Assembly: GCA_026225055.1 (NCBI GenBank)
Contig: JAMFSA010000179.1
Location: 1 to 64,000 of the forward strand
Length of the DNA stretch: 64,000 bases
Direction: 5' to 3'
Source: Mucilaginibacter xinganensis
Lineage (GTDB): Bacteria; Bacteroidota; Bacteroidia; Sphingobacteriales; Sphingobacteriaceae
Under the pieces are notes generated by a model that was not told where the DNA came from, made no database searches, and saw only the letters and a program-made list of their open reading frames with translations. The translations under genes were made by a program, and so were the position numbers. Below are positions 26,525 through 34,905 of this stretch, one piece after another (the stretch's first letter is position 1; every line of letters begins with the position of its first letter).

Positions 26525-26971
26525 ATGGATTTGGTTCACAGAATCGAAAATTGGGGTGATACCCATCACCCCAAACTTTTAGATGTAGTCCGGGTTGCGC
26601 TCGGTATTTTTTTATTCTTTAAAGGCTTGGCTTTTATGGATAACACGGCAGATTTAAAGGGGATCATCGAATCTCAGGACTCTATCGTCTTTCCCGCATC
26701 AGCATTAATGATATTGGTTTACTATGTAACCTTCGCTCACATGGTAGGTGGTATCATGATAGCTTTGGGTATCTTAACCCGTTTTACCTGCATCTTACAG
26801 ATCCCGATTGTTGTAGGCGCTGTATTTGTGAATGATATGTTGATATCGCCTATCAATACGCAATTATGGCTCTCCGTAATTGCTTTAGCTTTGTTATTTG
26901 TTTTTTTGATCCTCGGCTCAGGGCCGCTCTCGCTGGATAAATATCTGGCGAATCAAAGTATGGATGATTAG
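26525..26971 (+). CDS. DoxX-family membrane protein
   Basis: 148 aa with four hydrophobic helices. RVALGIFLFFKGLAFM opens the first span, and YVTFAHMVGGIMIALGILTRF is the typical second span of DoxX/DoxD-like proteins. Family members are membrane subunits with quinone or redox-associated roles, in part unproven. It has an unusually strong ribosome site and is followed by a terminator at 26998. Confidence 0.85.
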   Translation: MDLVHRIENWGDTHHPKLLDVVRVALGIFLFFKGLAFMDNTADLKGIIESQDSIVFPASALMILVYYVTFAHMVGGIMIALGILTRFTCILQIPIVVGAVFVNDMLISPINTQLWLSVIALALLFVFLILGSGPLSLDKYLANQSMDD

Positions 26972-26997
26972 ATCATTGTTTTGATCTTTGATATATG

Positions 26998-27026
26998 AGC
27001 CGGCTTTAGTCCGGCTTTTTTTGTTT
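26998..27026 (+). terminator. Rho-independent terminator after doxX
   Basis: AGCCGG (26998-27003) pairs with CCGGCT (27011-27016), then TTTTTTTG. Confidence 0.85.
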
Positions 27027-27182
27027 TATAGAGCACTCAGTATTATTAGGTGTTTTAAAAAGAACTTAATACGTTATTAGGTGTTAGTATTAGTATATTT
27101 AATTTTATTCCCGGTTTTTTAATTATTTAAAAGTAAGAAGGCAACTGGTGTTTTAAATGCTACGTACTTATTATAAAACTAT

Positions 27183-28238
27183 ATGCCTTCAATAACAGCT
27201 GTCTCAAAAATAGAACTGCCCCATAAAACCACTCAAAAAGAAGTAAAAGCCCAGGCGGAACGTATGTTCTCGGTTAATTTTCCGCAGACTAAGCGACTTA
27301 TTTTTGCCTTTGATAATACGGAGATCATCACCCGTAATTTTTGTAAACCGATTTCTTATTATACCAGCACTACCACCTTTGAGGAGCGTAACATTGAATA
27401 TATCAATACCGCGCTTGAATATTCGGTACAGGCTATTGAGGATTGTGTGGCGAAGGCGGGCATCAGCAAGGATGATATCACCGACCTGGTATTCGTATCA
27501 ACCAGCGGCCTGGCAACGCCTAGCATGGATGCGCTAATCATCAATAAAATGCGACTTAATCCGCATGTAAGGCGGTCGCCGTTGTGGGGATTAGGGTGCG
27601 GTGGTGGTGTATCTGGCATGGCAAAGGCCAATGCTATGGCAAAAGCTGATCCCGATGCGGTAGTGTTATTGGTAGCTGTTGAGCTTTGCTCACTTACGCT
27701 GATAAAGAATGATTACAGTAAAAGTAACTTTATAGGCTCGAGCTTATTTTCTGATGGGATAGCTGCCTGCATAGTAAAGGGCGATAATCATACCGAAAAT
27801 AAAAAAATAACCTATTTCGATTCCAGCAGTAAGCTGTACTACGATTCATTGGAAGTAATGGGCTGGGAGTTTCAGGATACAGGCTTCAAGGTGCTGTTCT
27901 CTAAAGATATCCCTACGTTTATTAATGAAAATGTATTGCATGATATTACCGAGTTTTTGACTAAGCATAATCTTACTTTGGCCGATATCAAAAATTTTAT
28001 TTTTCATCCCGGAGGTAAAAAAGTATTGGATGCTTATAAAGATGCCTTGCCTATTGAGGGCGATTTCCTGCAAAAGACCCGTGAGGTGATGAATGATAAT
28101 GGCAACATGTCGAGCGTTACAGTTTTGTATGTATTGGAGAAGTTTTTACGAGAAGGTTTTAATGACGGCTTCGGCTTGATGATGGCCATGGGGCCCGGGT
28201 TTTCGAGTGAGATGGTGTTGCTGGAAATGAAGAATTAA
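27183..28238 (+). CDS. Type III polyketide synthase
   Basis: 351 aa, the normal length for bacterial chalcone-synthase-fold enzymes. The catalytic triad is visible: Cys139 in GLGCGGG, His275 in FHPGGKK, Asn308 in NGNMSS. MGPGFSSE is the C-terminal signature. These homodimers extend acyl-CoA starters with malonyl-CoA to make alkylresorcinols or alkylpyrones. An ICMT-type methyltransferase follows (with only a repeat between), as in Bacillus bpsA-bpsB, so the product is probably an alkylpyrone/resorcinol that is then methylated. Starter unknown. Confidence 0.92.
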   Translation: MPSITAVSKIELPHKTTQKEVKAQAERMFSVNFPQTKRLIFAFDNTEIITRNFCKPISYYTSTTTFEERNIEYINTALEYSVQAIEDCVAKAGISKDDITDLVFVSTSGLATPSMDALIINKMRLNPHVRRSPLWGLGCGGGVSGMAKANAMAKADPDAVVLLVAVELCSLTLIKNDYSKSNFIGSSLFSDGIAACIVKGDNHTENKKITYFDSSSKLYYDSLEVMGWEFQDTGFKVLFSKDIPTFINENVLHDITEFLTKHNLTLADIKNFIFHPGGKKVLDAYKDALPIEGDFLQKTREVMNDNGNMSSVTVLYVLEKFLREGFNDGFGLMMAMGPGFSSEMVLLEMKN

Positions 28239-28259
28239 ATAAAAGCGTGGGCTATGCGC

Positions 28260-28361
28260 GATTCCCCTCTTGAGAGGGGCGGAGGGGTGTGTTAGCCAAG
28301 CGATGAAACACACCCCTCTGCCACCACACGTTTCAACCCGCCCCCTCTCAAGAGGGGAATT
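28260..28361. repeat. Nested inverted-repeat element, CCCCTC family
   Basis: Outer arms ATTCCCCTCTTGAGAGGGG (from 28261) and CCCCTCTCAAGAGGGGAAT (to 28360), with inner GAGGGGTGTGTT / AACACACCCCTC. It sits between the polyketide synthase and the methyltransferase. Confidence 0.7.
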
Positions 28362-28385
28362 AATAAACTTTATAACGTTTAAATA

Positions 28386-28877
28386 ATGTACTTTATACCC
28401 TTCATCATCTTCGTCATTACCCAGCGTTTGTCTGAACTTTATATCGCCCGCCGTAACGAAAAGTGGTTGCGGTCACAAGGCGCTATCGAGTATGGTAAAA
28501 ATCATTACCCATACATAGTAGCGTTGCATACGCTGTTCATTATTTCCATGATAGGGGAGTATATATTTCGCCCCGGCTTATCAATGGATTCCATTTTCTT
28601 ACTGCTGTTTATTCTGCTGCTTGCATTTAAATTCTGGGCGTTATCATCATTAGGCAAATACTGGAACACAAAGATCTTTCGGGTGCCAGGTAGTGGTCCG
28701 GTTAAAAAGGGGCCTTATAAACTGTTTAAGCACCCGAATTACTTCATCGTGATCTGTGAGATCATCGTCATTCCAATGGTGTTCCACTTGTATTATACAG
28801 CTGTAATTTTTACAGTGCTAAACGCGATTATGCTTACGGTGAGAATTAGAGTGGAGAATAAGGTTTGGGCTAAATAA
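28386..28877 (+). CDS. ICMT-like membrane methyltransferase
   Basis: 163 aa with about four membrane spans. GPVKKGPYKLFKHPNYFIV is the family's SAM-binding signature (isoprenylcysteine carboxyl-methyltransferase type). Next to a type III polyketide synthase in other bacteria, this protein methylates the alkylpyrone or resorcinol product in the membrane. The 147-bp gap to the polyketide synthase is filled by a repeat element, yet orientation and order fit one pathway. Confidence 0.85.
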   Translation: MYFIPFIIFVITQRLSELYIARRNEKWLRSQGAIEYGKNHYPYIVALHTLFIISMIGEYIFRPGLSMDSIFLLLFILLLAFKFWALSSLGKYWNTKIFRVPGSGPVKKGPYKLFKHPNYFIVICEIIVIPMVFHLYYTAVIFTVLNAIMLTVRIRVENKVWAK

Positions 28878-28888
28878 AAAGGGGGCAG

Positions 28889-29290
28889 TTATAAACTGAA
28901 GCCAGTTAATGTACTCAGCTTTTTATATGTTAAATAATTTATAATTGAATATGTGAAAAAGCCTAATGATGAAAATGCGCCAAAATCAAAGTTCTTAGTA
29001 TAATAGATTATAATTAAAATAGCGATTGAAATTATTAAGACTATTATGAAATATATAAATAGGCGTTTAATTCGGAAAAGAAACCTGAACAGGATATATT
29101 GGAGAATAATTGCCAACATCAAAATCATTAAAAAAGCCACATAAAATCCAAGTCCCGGAATAAAATCACTCAAGCTCCGGTTTTGATAATAATAGAAATT
29201 CTGAATTAGGCTTATTAAATCACAAATACCAAAAATAATTAATATGCTTAATATGGGTGGAATTAGATAAATAATTGGTTTTTTATTCAT
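28889..29290 (-). CDS. Hypothetical membrane protein
   Basis: 133 aa with about four hydrophobic helices rich in Ile, Leu and Phe, short polar loops with Arg/Lys (FRIKR) and no known motif. Convergent with the methyltransferase gene, 11 bp apart. AT-rich codon use compared with its neighbours. I recognise no family. Confidence 0.6.
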   Translation of the reverse strand: MNKKPIIYLIPPILSILIIFGICDLISLIQNFYYYQNRSLSDFIPGLGFYVAFLMILMLAIILQYILFRFLFRIKRLFIYFIIVLIISIAILIIIYYTKNFDFGAFSSLGFFTYSIINYLTYKKLSTLTGFSL

Positions 29291-29303
29291 TTGAAATATT
29301 ATA

Positions 29304-29336
29304 AGACTTACGAAGTTTTCAAAACTTCGTAAGTCT
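29304..29336. repeat. 33-bp perfect palindrome
   Basis: AGACTTACGAAGTTTT is mirrored exactly around a single central C at 29320. Located between the end of the S10 peptidase gene and the start of the 133-aa gene, with no T-run on either strand. Confidence 0.7.
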
Positions 29337-29348
29337 GTTTATAACAGA

Positions 29349-30875
29349 TTACTTCAGCGCGCTTTTATAAAACACTTCAGCATCCGCTTTTAGTTTCTCA
29401 TCAGTTTCCTTGCTTACGTAAACCATGTGGCCGGCTTTGTAATAATTGGTTACAATGTTACCGCGCAGATCAGGGCGGAGACCCATATGGCTTATCACAT
29501 ATTCAGCATTGTAAACCGGGGTAGCCAGGTCATAGTAACCGCAAACCATATTCACTTTAAGGTGCGGGTTTTGGGTCATGGCGCTACGCAGGGTTTCTGA
29601 TACATCAAGGTAGGCGTTCTCGGAGTTTTTAAAGCTCCATGGCCAAACATTGGTTACAGCTTCGTATGGGATATCATTCCTGTAATTTAAGTCCTTACGT
29701 ACATAAGCATTAAACGCGCCTACAAACAAGCCGTTCAGGTTGGCATCGCTTGGGTCATATGATGGGTATTCGCCTGCATCGTCGCTGTCCTCACCACTAA
29801 AACGGCTGTCATAACGGCCAACAATTTTACCTTCATTGCGCAGTACTTCCTTAAAAAAGCGGAAATCAGTAATACGCTCATTAGCTTTCTTGATATAATC
29901 TTTAGGGATACCCGTAAAGTAATTTAGCGAGTCGACAACCAAATCGGTAAGGGCTGCCGGTGCCTGATCGCCGAGACTTAAAAACCGTGAGTAAGTACCG
30001 TTAGCAAATATTTCTGATTTTTTGGTCAGTTCAGCAGGTGTCAGGCTTTCCAACTCCGGGCTTAACTTATGATAGTAAGCCGCAGTGTTGGCATAAGTAG
30101 GTAAAAAGTAGATATACGGCATATCATTACCGTTCTTAAAGTCGATCAGCTGGAAATTTAACACGGAAGATATCAGCGTGATACCGTTTAAGTAGATGTT
30201 ATAACGATCCTCTAAATAACCTGATAAACCAGCCGCGCGGGTAGTTCCATAACTTTCACCGGCAATAAATTTAGGGCTTGCCCAGCGTTCATTTTTAGTG
30301 ATATATAACCTGATGAAATCACCTACCGAGGCCAGATCCTCATTATAACCGTGAAATTGATTTACATCAACACCTTTGTAAGCCCTACTGTATCCTGTTG
30401 ATATAGGGTCGATGAACACCAAATCGGTAAAGGCCAGCCAAGTGTTAGGATTGTCGCCATACTCATAAGGCGCTCCCGGTGCATCACCCTTATCATTAGC
30501 GAATTTTACACGTACAGGCGATATAGCACCCATGTGCAGCCATATAGATGCCGAGCCGGGTCCGCCGTTAAATACAAAGGTAACGGGACGTTTTTCTTTG
30601 CTATCGCTATTAGTAGCGGTGTAGGCTACGTAAAATATTTTGGCGATCAGCTTTTCGTCCTTATCCCTCATAGGCATATAGCCGGTGGTGGCTTTGTAGC
30701 TGATGGCTTTACCATCAACAGTTACCTGGTGATTGGTTATAACCGGTTTGTCGGGCACGGTATCCCTTTTTTCTACAGTTGAATCTTTTACTATAACAGA
30801 TACGCTGCGCTTTGATTGCGCGAACAGGCATGTGCTAAGGGCAGTTAAAATTAAAGTTGAATAAATAAATTTCAT
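29349..30875 (-). CDS. Secreted S10-family serine carboxypeptidase
   Basis: 508 aa with signal peptide (cleavage near LFAQ). The nucleophile elbow GESYG gives Ser208; the oxyanion region GGPGSASIW and the C-terminal GYYDLATP / GHMVY segments supply the Asp and His of the triad. Bacterial S10 proteins are exported carboxypeptidase-like enzymes of about 500 aa. It is a single gene, with repeats on both sides (29304 and 30988). Confidence 0.92.
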   Translation of the reverse strand: MKFIYSTLILTALSTCLFAQSKRSVSVIVKDSTVEKRDTVPDKPVITNHQVTVDGKAISYKATTGYMPMRDKDEKLIAKIFYVAYTATNSDSKEKRPVTFVFNGGPGSASIWLHMGAISPVRVKFANDKGDAPGAPYEYGDNPNTWLAFTDLVFIDPISTGYSRAYKGVDVNQFHGYNEDLASVGDFIRLYITKNERWASPKFIAGESYGTTRAAGLSGYLEDRYNIYLNGITLISSVLNFQLIDFKNGNDMPYIYFLPTYANTAAYYHKLSPELESLTPAELTKKSEIFANGTYSRFLSLGDQAPAALTDLVVDSLNYFTGIPKDYIKKANERITDFRFFKEVLRNEGKIVGRYDSRFSGEDSDDAGEYPSYDPSDANLNGLFVGAFNAYVRKDLNYRNDIPYEAVTNVWPWSFKNSENAYLDVSETLRSAMTQNPHLKVNMVCGYYDLATPVYNAEYVISHMGLRPDLRGNIVTNYYKAGHMVYVSKETDEKLKADAEVFYKSALK

Positions 30876-30987
30876 GTTAAGGGCTGGTGATTAATGATTT
30901 GAGTTAGTTAAAATGAATTTGAACTAAAGATATTAATTACAATTGAAATTAATATCCCCCTTTCTGCGTGATAAAACAAGACATCCG

Positions 30988-31128
30988 CGCCCGTTCAAGC
31001 GTCCACGCTTGAATGAAAAAGGCTTTTAGCGTCCACGCTAAAAGCCTTTCAAAATCATCTTATGTTATACGAAGTAAGCGTGGACGCTTACAAAAAATAG
31101 CATTCAAGTGTGGACGCTTGAACGGGCG
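30988..31128. repeat. MITE-like element with 28-bp terminal inverted repeats
   Basis: Arms 30988-31015 and 31101-31128 are inverted copies with one mismatch. Between them is a 32-bp perfect palindrome (31018-31049, 15-bp arms around CC) and a 16-bp one (31075-31090). All four units share the core AGCGTNNACGCT or a one-base variant. No protein is encoded. Confidence 0.75.
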
Positions 31129-31141
31129 GAGGCATCGTTTT

Positions 31142-32293
31142 TTATTCCGAATAAACCGACAGCGCCCGATCACGCAGGTTATAACCCGATGCCATTACCT
31201 CGGCATAAGCGCCGGCAGTACGGATAGCGATCAGATCACCGCGAAATGATTCCGGCAGGTCAACATCCTTGCGGAAACAATCGGTGCTCTCGCATATTGG
31301 GCCTACTACATCGTATTTTATATTGTTATCTGACTTCTGACTCACATTCTCAATAGAATGATAAGCCTGGTACAGCATAGGGCGCAGCAACTCGGTCATA
31401 CCGGCATCCAGTACAAGGAAATTCTTTTTCAATCCGTTTTTAACATACAGTACCCTTGAAATCAACGCCGCACTTTGGGCAACTAACGCACGTCCCAATT
31501 CAAAATGTACTTCCTGACCAGGTTTAATGTTCAGGAAATCCTTAAATACTTTAAAGTAACTTTCAAAGTCGCTAAAGGCGTTGGTGTCAGGGTTGTAATA
31601 ATCAACACCCAGGCCACCACCTGTATTTAAAACCTTAACCGGGAAACCATGATCTTCAAACCAATCCTGCATTTCGTTAATGCGGGTGCACAGGCTTTTG
31701 TACACCTCCATATCCGTGATCTGTGAACCGATATGAAAATGGATGCCCAAAAACTTCAGGTTATCGCACTTGCGTAATGCATCAGCTACATCAGGCAGTT
31801 GCCAGATGTTTACACCGAATTTATTTTCATCAAGTCCGGTGGTGATAAAATGATGGGTATGCGCATCTACATTTGGGTTAATGCGAATGGCTACATTAGC
31901 CTTTTTGTTTTTTGCTGCCGCCAGATCATTAATGATGAACAGTTCTTGTACCGATTCAACATTAAAGCAGAAGATATCAGCATCAAGCGCCAGGTTTATT
32001 TCTTTGTCGGATTTACCTACCCCGGCAAAAACAACCTTTTCTTTTGCAAAGCCATGTTCAATGGCGGCTTTTACCTCGTTGCCGCTCACACAATCGGCGC
32101 CAATACCAAATGATTGGATCATATCCAGCACTTTTGGGTTAAAGTTAGCCTTCATGGCATAATGCACATGAAAACCATATTTAGCCGACGCGTTGGTACA
32201 GGCTTCTAAAGTTTGCCTTAAAACGCCCATATCGTAATAGTAGAACGGGGTTTCTAAGGATTGAAATTTGTTTATTGTATCTGTATTAAACAT
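31142..32293 (-). CDS. lysA: Diaminopimelate decarboxylase
   Basis: 383 aa from ATG 32293; a start 21 bp upstream would add MIFDFLI. PLP-dependent fold III enzyme converting meso-diaminopimelate to L-lysine. YAMKAN holds the Schiff-base Lys48; HFHIGSQ, GGGLGVDY and CESTD are the other active-site motifs. It lies 85 bp behind lysC on the same strand, so the two likely form an operon for the DAP/lysine pathway. Confidence 0.95.
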   Translation of the reverse strand: MFNTDTINKFQSLETPFYYYDMGVLRQTLEACTNASAKYGFHVHYAMKANFNPKVLDMIQSFGIGADCVSGNEVKAAIEHGFAKEKVVFAGVGKSDKEINLALDADIFCFNVESVQELFIINDLAAAKNKKANVAIRINPNVDAHTHHFITTGLDENKFGVNIWQLPDVADALRKCDNLKFLGIHFHIGSQITDMEVYKSLCTRINEMQDWFEDHGFPVKVLNTGGGLGVDYYNPDTNAFSDFESYFKVFKDFLNIKPGQEVHFELGRALVAQSAALISRVLYVKNGLKKNFLVLDAGMTELLRPMLYQAYHSIENVSQKSDNNIKYDVVGPICESTDCFRKDVDLPESFRGDLIAIRTAGAYAEVMASGYNLRDRALSVYSE

Positions 32294-32378
32294 TATTAAA
32301 AAGTCAAAAATCAAAATTAAAAAGTCAAAAAAGTATTGACTTTCATTAAATCCGAAATCGAAATTCAGAAATCCGATA

Positions 32379-33689
32379 TTAGAACAGCCTGTTATGCAAG
32401 CTCCTTAATACCTCGGTTTTATCTTCCGTTTTTATCAGTAACGACATGTTATGATCACTGCCGCCATATGATATCATCCTTAAAGGGATGTGTTTTATAG
32501 CTTCCAGTACACGGGCAGCATAACCATGCTTTTCGGCTCCGAAATCACCTACTACGCAAATAATGGTATGGTCAATATCTACATCAACTGATCCGAAAGC
32601 GTTAAGCTCCTTGCTGATCTCCGCTAAATGTGTGGTATCATCAATAGTTAAGGATACAGCAACTTCAGAAGTGGTGATCATATCGATAGATGTTTTATAG
32701 CGCTCAAACACCTCAAACAGCTTGCGTAAAAAGCCATGTGCCAGCAACATCCGGCTCGATTGTACCTTTATGGCGGTAATACCATCTTTAGCAGCTATCG
32801 ATTTAATTTTATCCTTCTCACTATTATTAGTGATCAGTGTGCCTGTTGCCTGCGGATCCATCGTATTCAGCAAACGAACCGGGATCTTATATTTTTGTGC
32901 AGGGAAAACGCTTTGCGGATGCAATATCTTAGCGCCAAAGTAAGCCAGCTCGGCAGCCTCATCAAATGACAGTTGGGCGATGGGCTTAGTACCTTTCACT
33001 ATCCTTGGATCATTATTGTGCATGCCATCAATATCTGTCCAGATCTGCACTTCTTCGCTGCGGATGCCTGCACCAATTAATGACGCGGTGTAATCGCTGC
33101 CGCCACGGCGCAGGTTATCAATTTCGCCAAAGCTGTTGCGGCAAATATAGCCCTGGGTAATAAACAGGTTATTATCCGGGTGTTTATCCAGCAAAGGGGT
33201 AAGGTGCTCAGTTATGTAATCAACTATAGGCTCGCTGTCCTCATCAGTTTTCATAAAATCAAGCGCAGGCAATAATACCGATGGTACGCCGATCTCTTTT
33301 AAATACACGTGGTATAGCGTAGTTGATAAAAGCTCACCTTGTGCCAGTATGATCTTATCCTCGATGGTGGTAAAAAGATCATTTGAAAAGTTGCTCAGTA
33401 ATGCGAAATGATAATCTATCACTTCTTTGCCTTGCGCGTAAAACTCAGGTTTGGCCAATAGTTCCTTAATGAAGATCTCGTACTTATCCTTCAGCTTCTT
33501 AATAAGTTCGGCTGCCCCGGTCTTATCACCGGCCAGGTAAGCCTGGCCAATTTCCACTAAATTGTTTGTCGTACCGGATACTGCCGATAATACCACGATC
33601 TGCCTTTCAGACGGATCAACGATATCCAGCAGTTTTTTCATTCTTTCAGGACTTCCTACTGATGTTCCCCCAAATTTTAAAACTTTCAT
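32379..33689 (-). CDS. lysC: Aspartate kinase
   Basis: 436 aa monofunctional enzyme. KFGGTSVG opens the kinase domain, GFIC-like TQGYICRN and RGGSDYTASLIG follow, and two ACT domains (about 310-436) provide lysine or threonine feedback control. It phosphorylates L-aspartate, the first step to lysine, DAP, threonine and methionine. First gene of a lysC-lysA pair. Length excludes a fused homoserine dehydrogenase. Confidence 0.93.
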   Translation of the reverse strand: MKVLKFGGTSVGSPERMKKLLDIVDPSERQIVVLSAVSGTTNNLVEIGQAYLAGDKTGAAELIKKLKDKYEIFIKELLAKPEFYAQGKEVIDYHFALLSNFSNDLFTTIEDKIILAQGELLSTTLYHVYLKEIGVPSVLLPALDFMKTDEDSEPIVDYITEHLTPLLDKHPDNNLFITQGYICRNSFGEIDNLRRGGSDYTASLIGAGIRSEEVQIWTDIDGMHNNDPRIVKGTKPIAQLSFDEAAELAYFGAKILHPQSVFPAQKYKIPVRLLNTMDPQATGTLITNNSEKDKIKSIAAKDGITAIKVQSSRMLLAHGFLRKLFEVFERYKTSIDMITTSEVAVSLTIDDTTHLAEISKELNAFGSVDVDIDHTIICVVGDFGAEKHGYAARVLEAIKHIPLRMISYGGSDHNMSLLIKTEDKTEVLRSLHNRLF

Positions 33690-33983
33690 TTTTTATTTAA
33701 ATTTTACCATAAATCATTGATATTGATGTATCAATTTTGAGGCGCTAAAAATAGGATTTTTAGGCGCATATTGGGAAGTATGCATAAAATAAATTTAGTT
33801 GATAGGGTTAGTAGGAGATAGGTTAGGTATTAATATACTGGATATTATAATATCAGCACGCTGAATATTGAATATCCAGCGCCGAAACACATCTTTAAAT
33901 TATCATCTACAAAACACTAAACGCTAAACAATTAGTGTATATGGATTATTATACCTACCTTGCCGACTTTAATAAATAAAATA

Positions 33984-34178
33984 ATGCAAAAAGAAGGAAC
34001 AGTAAAATTTTTTAATGAAACAAAAGGATTCGGATTTATTACACCAAGCAATGGTGGTCAGGATGTATTTGTTCATTCTACAGGCTTAATCGACGAAATT
34101 CGTGAAAACGATAAAGTTGAATTCGAAGTAGAAAACGGCAGAAAAGGCCTTAATGCGGTAAATGTAAAAGTTATTTAA
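33984..34178 (+). CDS. Cold-shock protein (CspA family)
   Basis: 64 aa from ATG 33984. Single OB-fold with RNP1 KGFGFI (residues 14-19) and RNP2 VFVHST (28-33), which bind single-stranded RNA and DNA. An earlier TTG at 33960 would add 8 residues unlike the family. The long AT-rich region upstream (33690-33983) can hold the leader typical for these genes. A strong terminator follows. Confidence 0.95.
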   Translation: MQKEGTVKFFNETKGFGFITPSNGGQDVFVHSTGLIDEIRENDKVEFEVENGRKGLNAVNVKVI

Positions 34179-34207
34179 TTATATAAATAAATAATCATCA
34201 ATCGTTC

Positions 34208-34241
34208 AAGCATCCGCTCAAAAAGCGGATGCTTTTTTTGT
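34208..34241 (+). terminator. Rho-independent terminator of the cold-shock gene
   Basis: AAGCATCCGCT (34208-34218), loop CAAAA, AGCGGATGCTT (34224-34234), then a T-run. Confidence 0.9.
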
Positions 34242-34331
34242 GCCCTATTATTTATTTAACAAATTAATCTAAACATCCCTCCATTAAATCTGTTGTAAAT
34301 TCATTATTCATCTACTAAAAGAGAGAAAATC

Positions 34332-34730
34332 ATGAAAGATCAAACAAAGATTATAGCAGCACTTTTAGTGGGTGCTGCAGCAGGCGCTGCACTTGGTTTA
34401 TTATTAGCACCGGATAGTGGTGAGGGATTAAGAGGAAGTGTTGCTGATTATATTAATGATTTGGTTGATACAGCCAAAAGTAAAGCGGAGGCAACTGCCA
34501 AGGAAGTTAAAGAATACGGCAATAACGCCTATAATACAGCAAAATCAAAATTCAATGGTGCTGTAAACGATGCCGCTGAATACCATGAAGAACTGGCTGA
34601 TTCAGCAAGATCAAAAGTAAAAAACGCGGTAGATAACGCAAAAGAATATGGCGAAGATGCCGCTGACCACGCAAAAACAAAAGTGAAAGCTACTGCTGAT
34701 GACTGGAATAATTCTATTCAGAATGCTTAA
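34332..34730 (+). CDS. YtxH-domain protein
   Basis: 132 aa. An N-terminal Ala/Gly/Leu-rich membrane helix (about 8-28, AALGLLLAPDSG) is the YtxH signature; LAPDSGEGLR ends it. The rest is a charged, Ala/Lys-rich helix with repeated AKSK and ADSA heptads (three related 24-residue blocks), as in stress-response proteins of this type. Role unknown. Ends at a bidirectional terminator. Confidence 0.85.
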   Translation: MKDQTKIIAALLVGAAAGAALGLLLAPDSGEGLRGSVADYINDLVDTAKSKAEATAKEVKEYGNNAYNTAKSKFNGAVNDAAEYHEELADSARSKVKNAVDNAKEYGEDAADHAKTKVKATADDWNNSIQNA

Positions 34731-34746
34731 GTAAAATCAGGGTTAT

Positions 34747-34788
34747 AAAAACAGAAAAGCCAGGTGTTAGCCTGGCTTTTCTGTTTTT
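34747..34788. terminator. Bidirectional terminator after the YtxH gene
   Basis: ACAGAAAAGCCAGG (34751-34764) pairs fully with CCTGGCTTTTCTGT (34771-34784), with A-run before and T-run after. Confidence 0.88.
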
Positions 34789-34800
34789 ATAAAATAAATA

Positions 34801-34893
34801 TGTCATTGCGAGGAAGAATGACGAAGCAATCTCGTCGCGTTCAATATGCAAGCGACGAGGTTGCCACACTCGTACCTCGTTCGCAATGACATG
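34801..34893. repeat. Inverted-repeat element, TCATTGC...GAAGCAATC family
   Basis: Outer arms TGTCATTGCGA and CGCAATGACA; inner GACGAAGCAATCTCGTCGC with GCGACGAGGTTGC. Related to 18775-18856. Confidence 0.7.
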
Positions 34894-34905
34894 CAGGAGT
34901 ATTAC

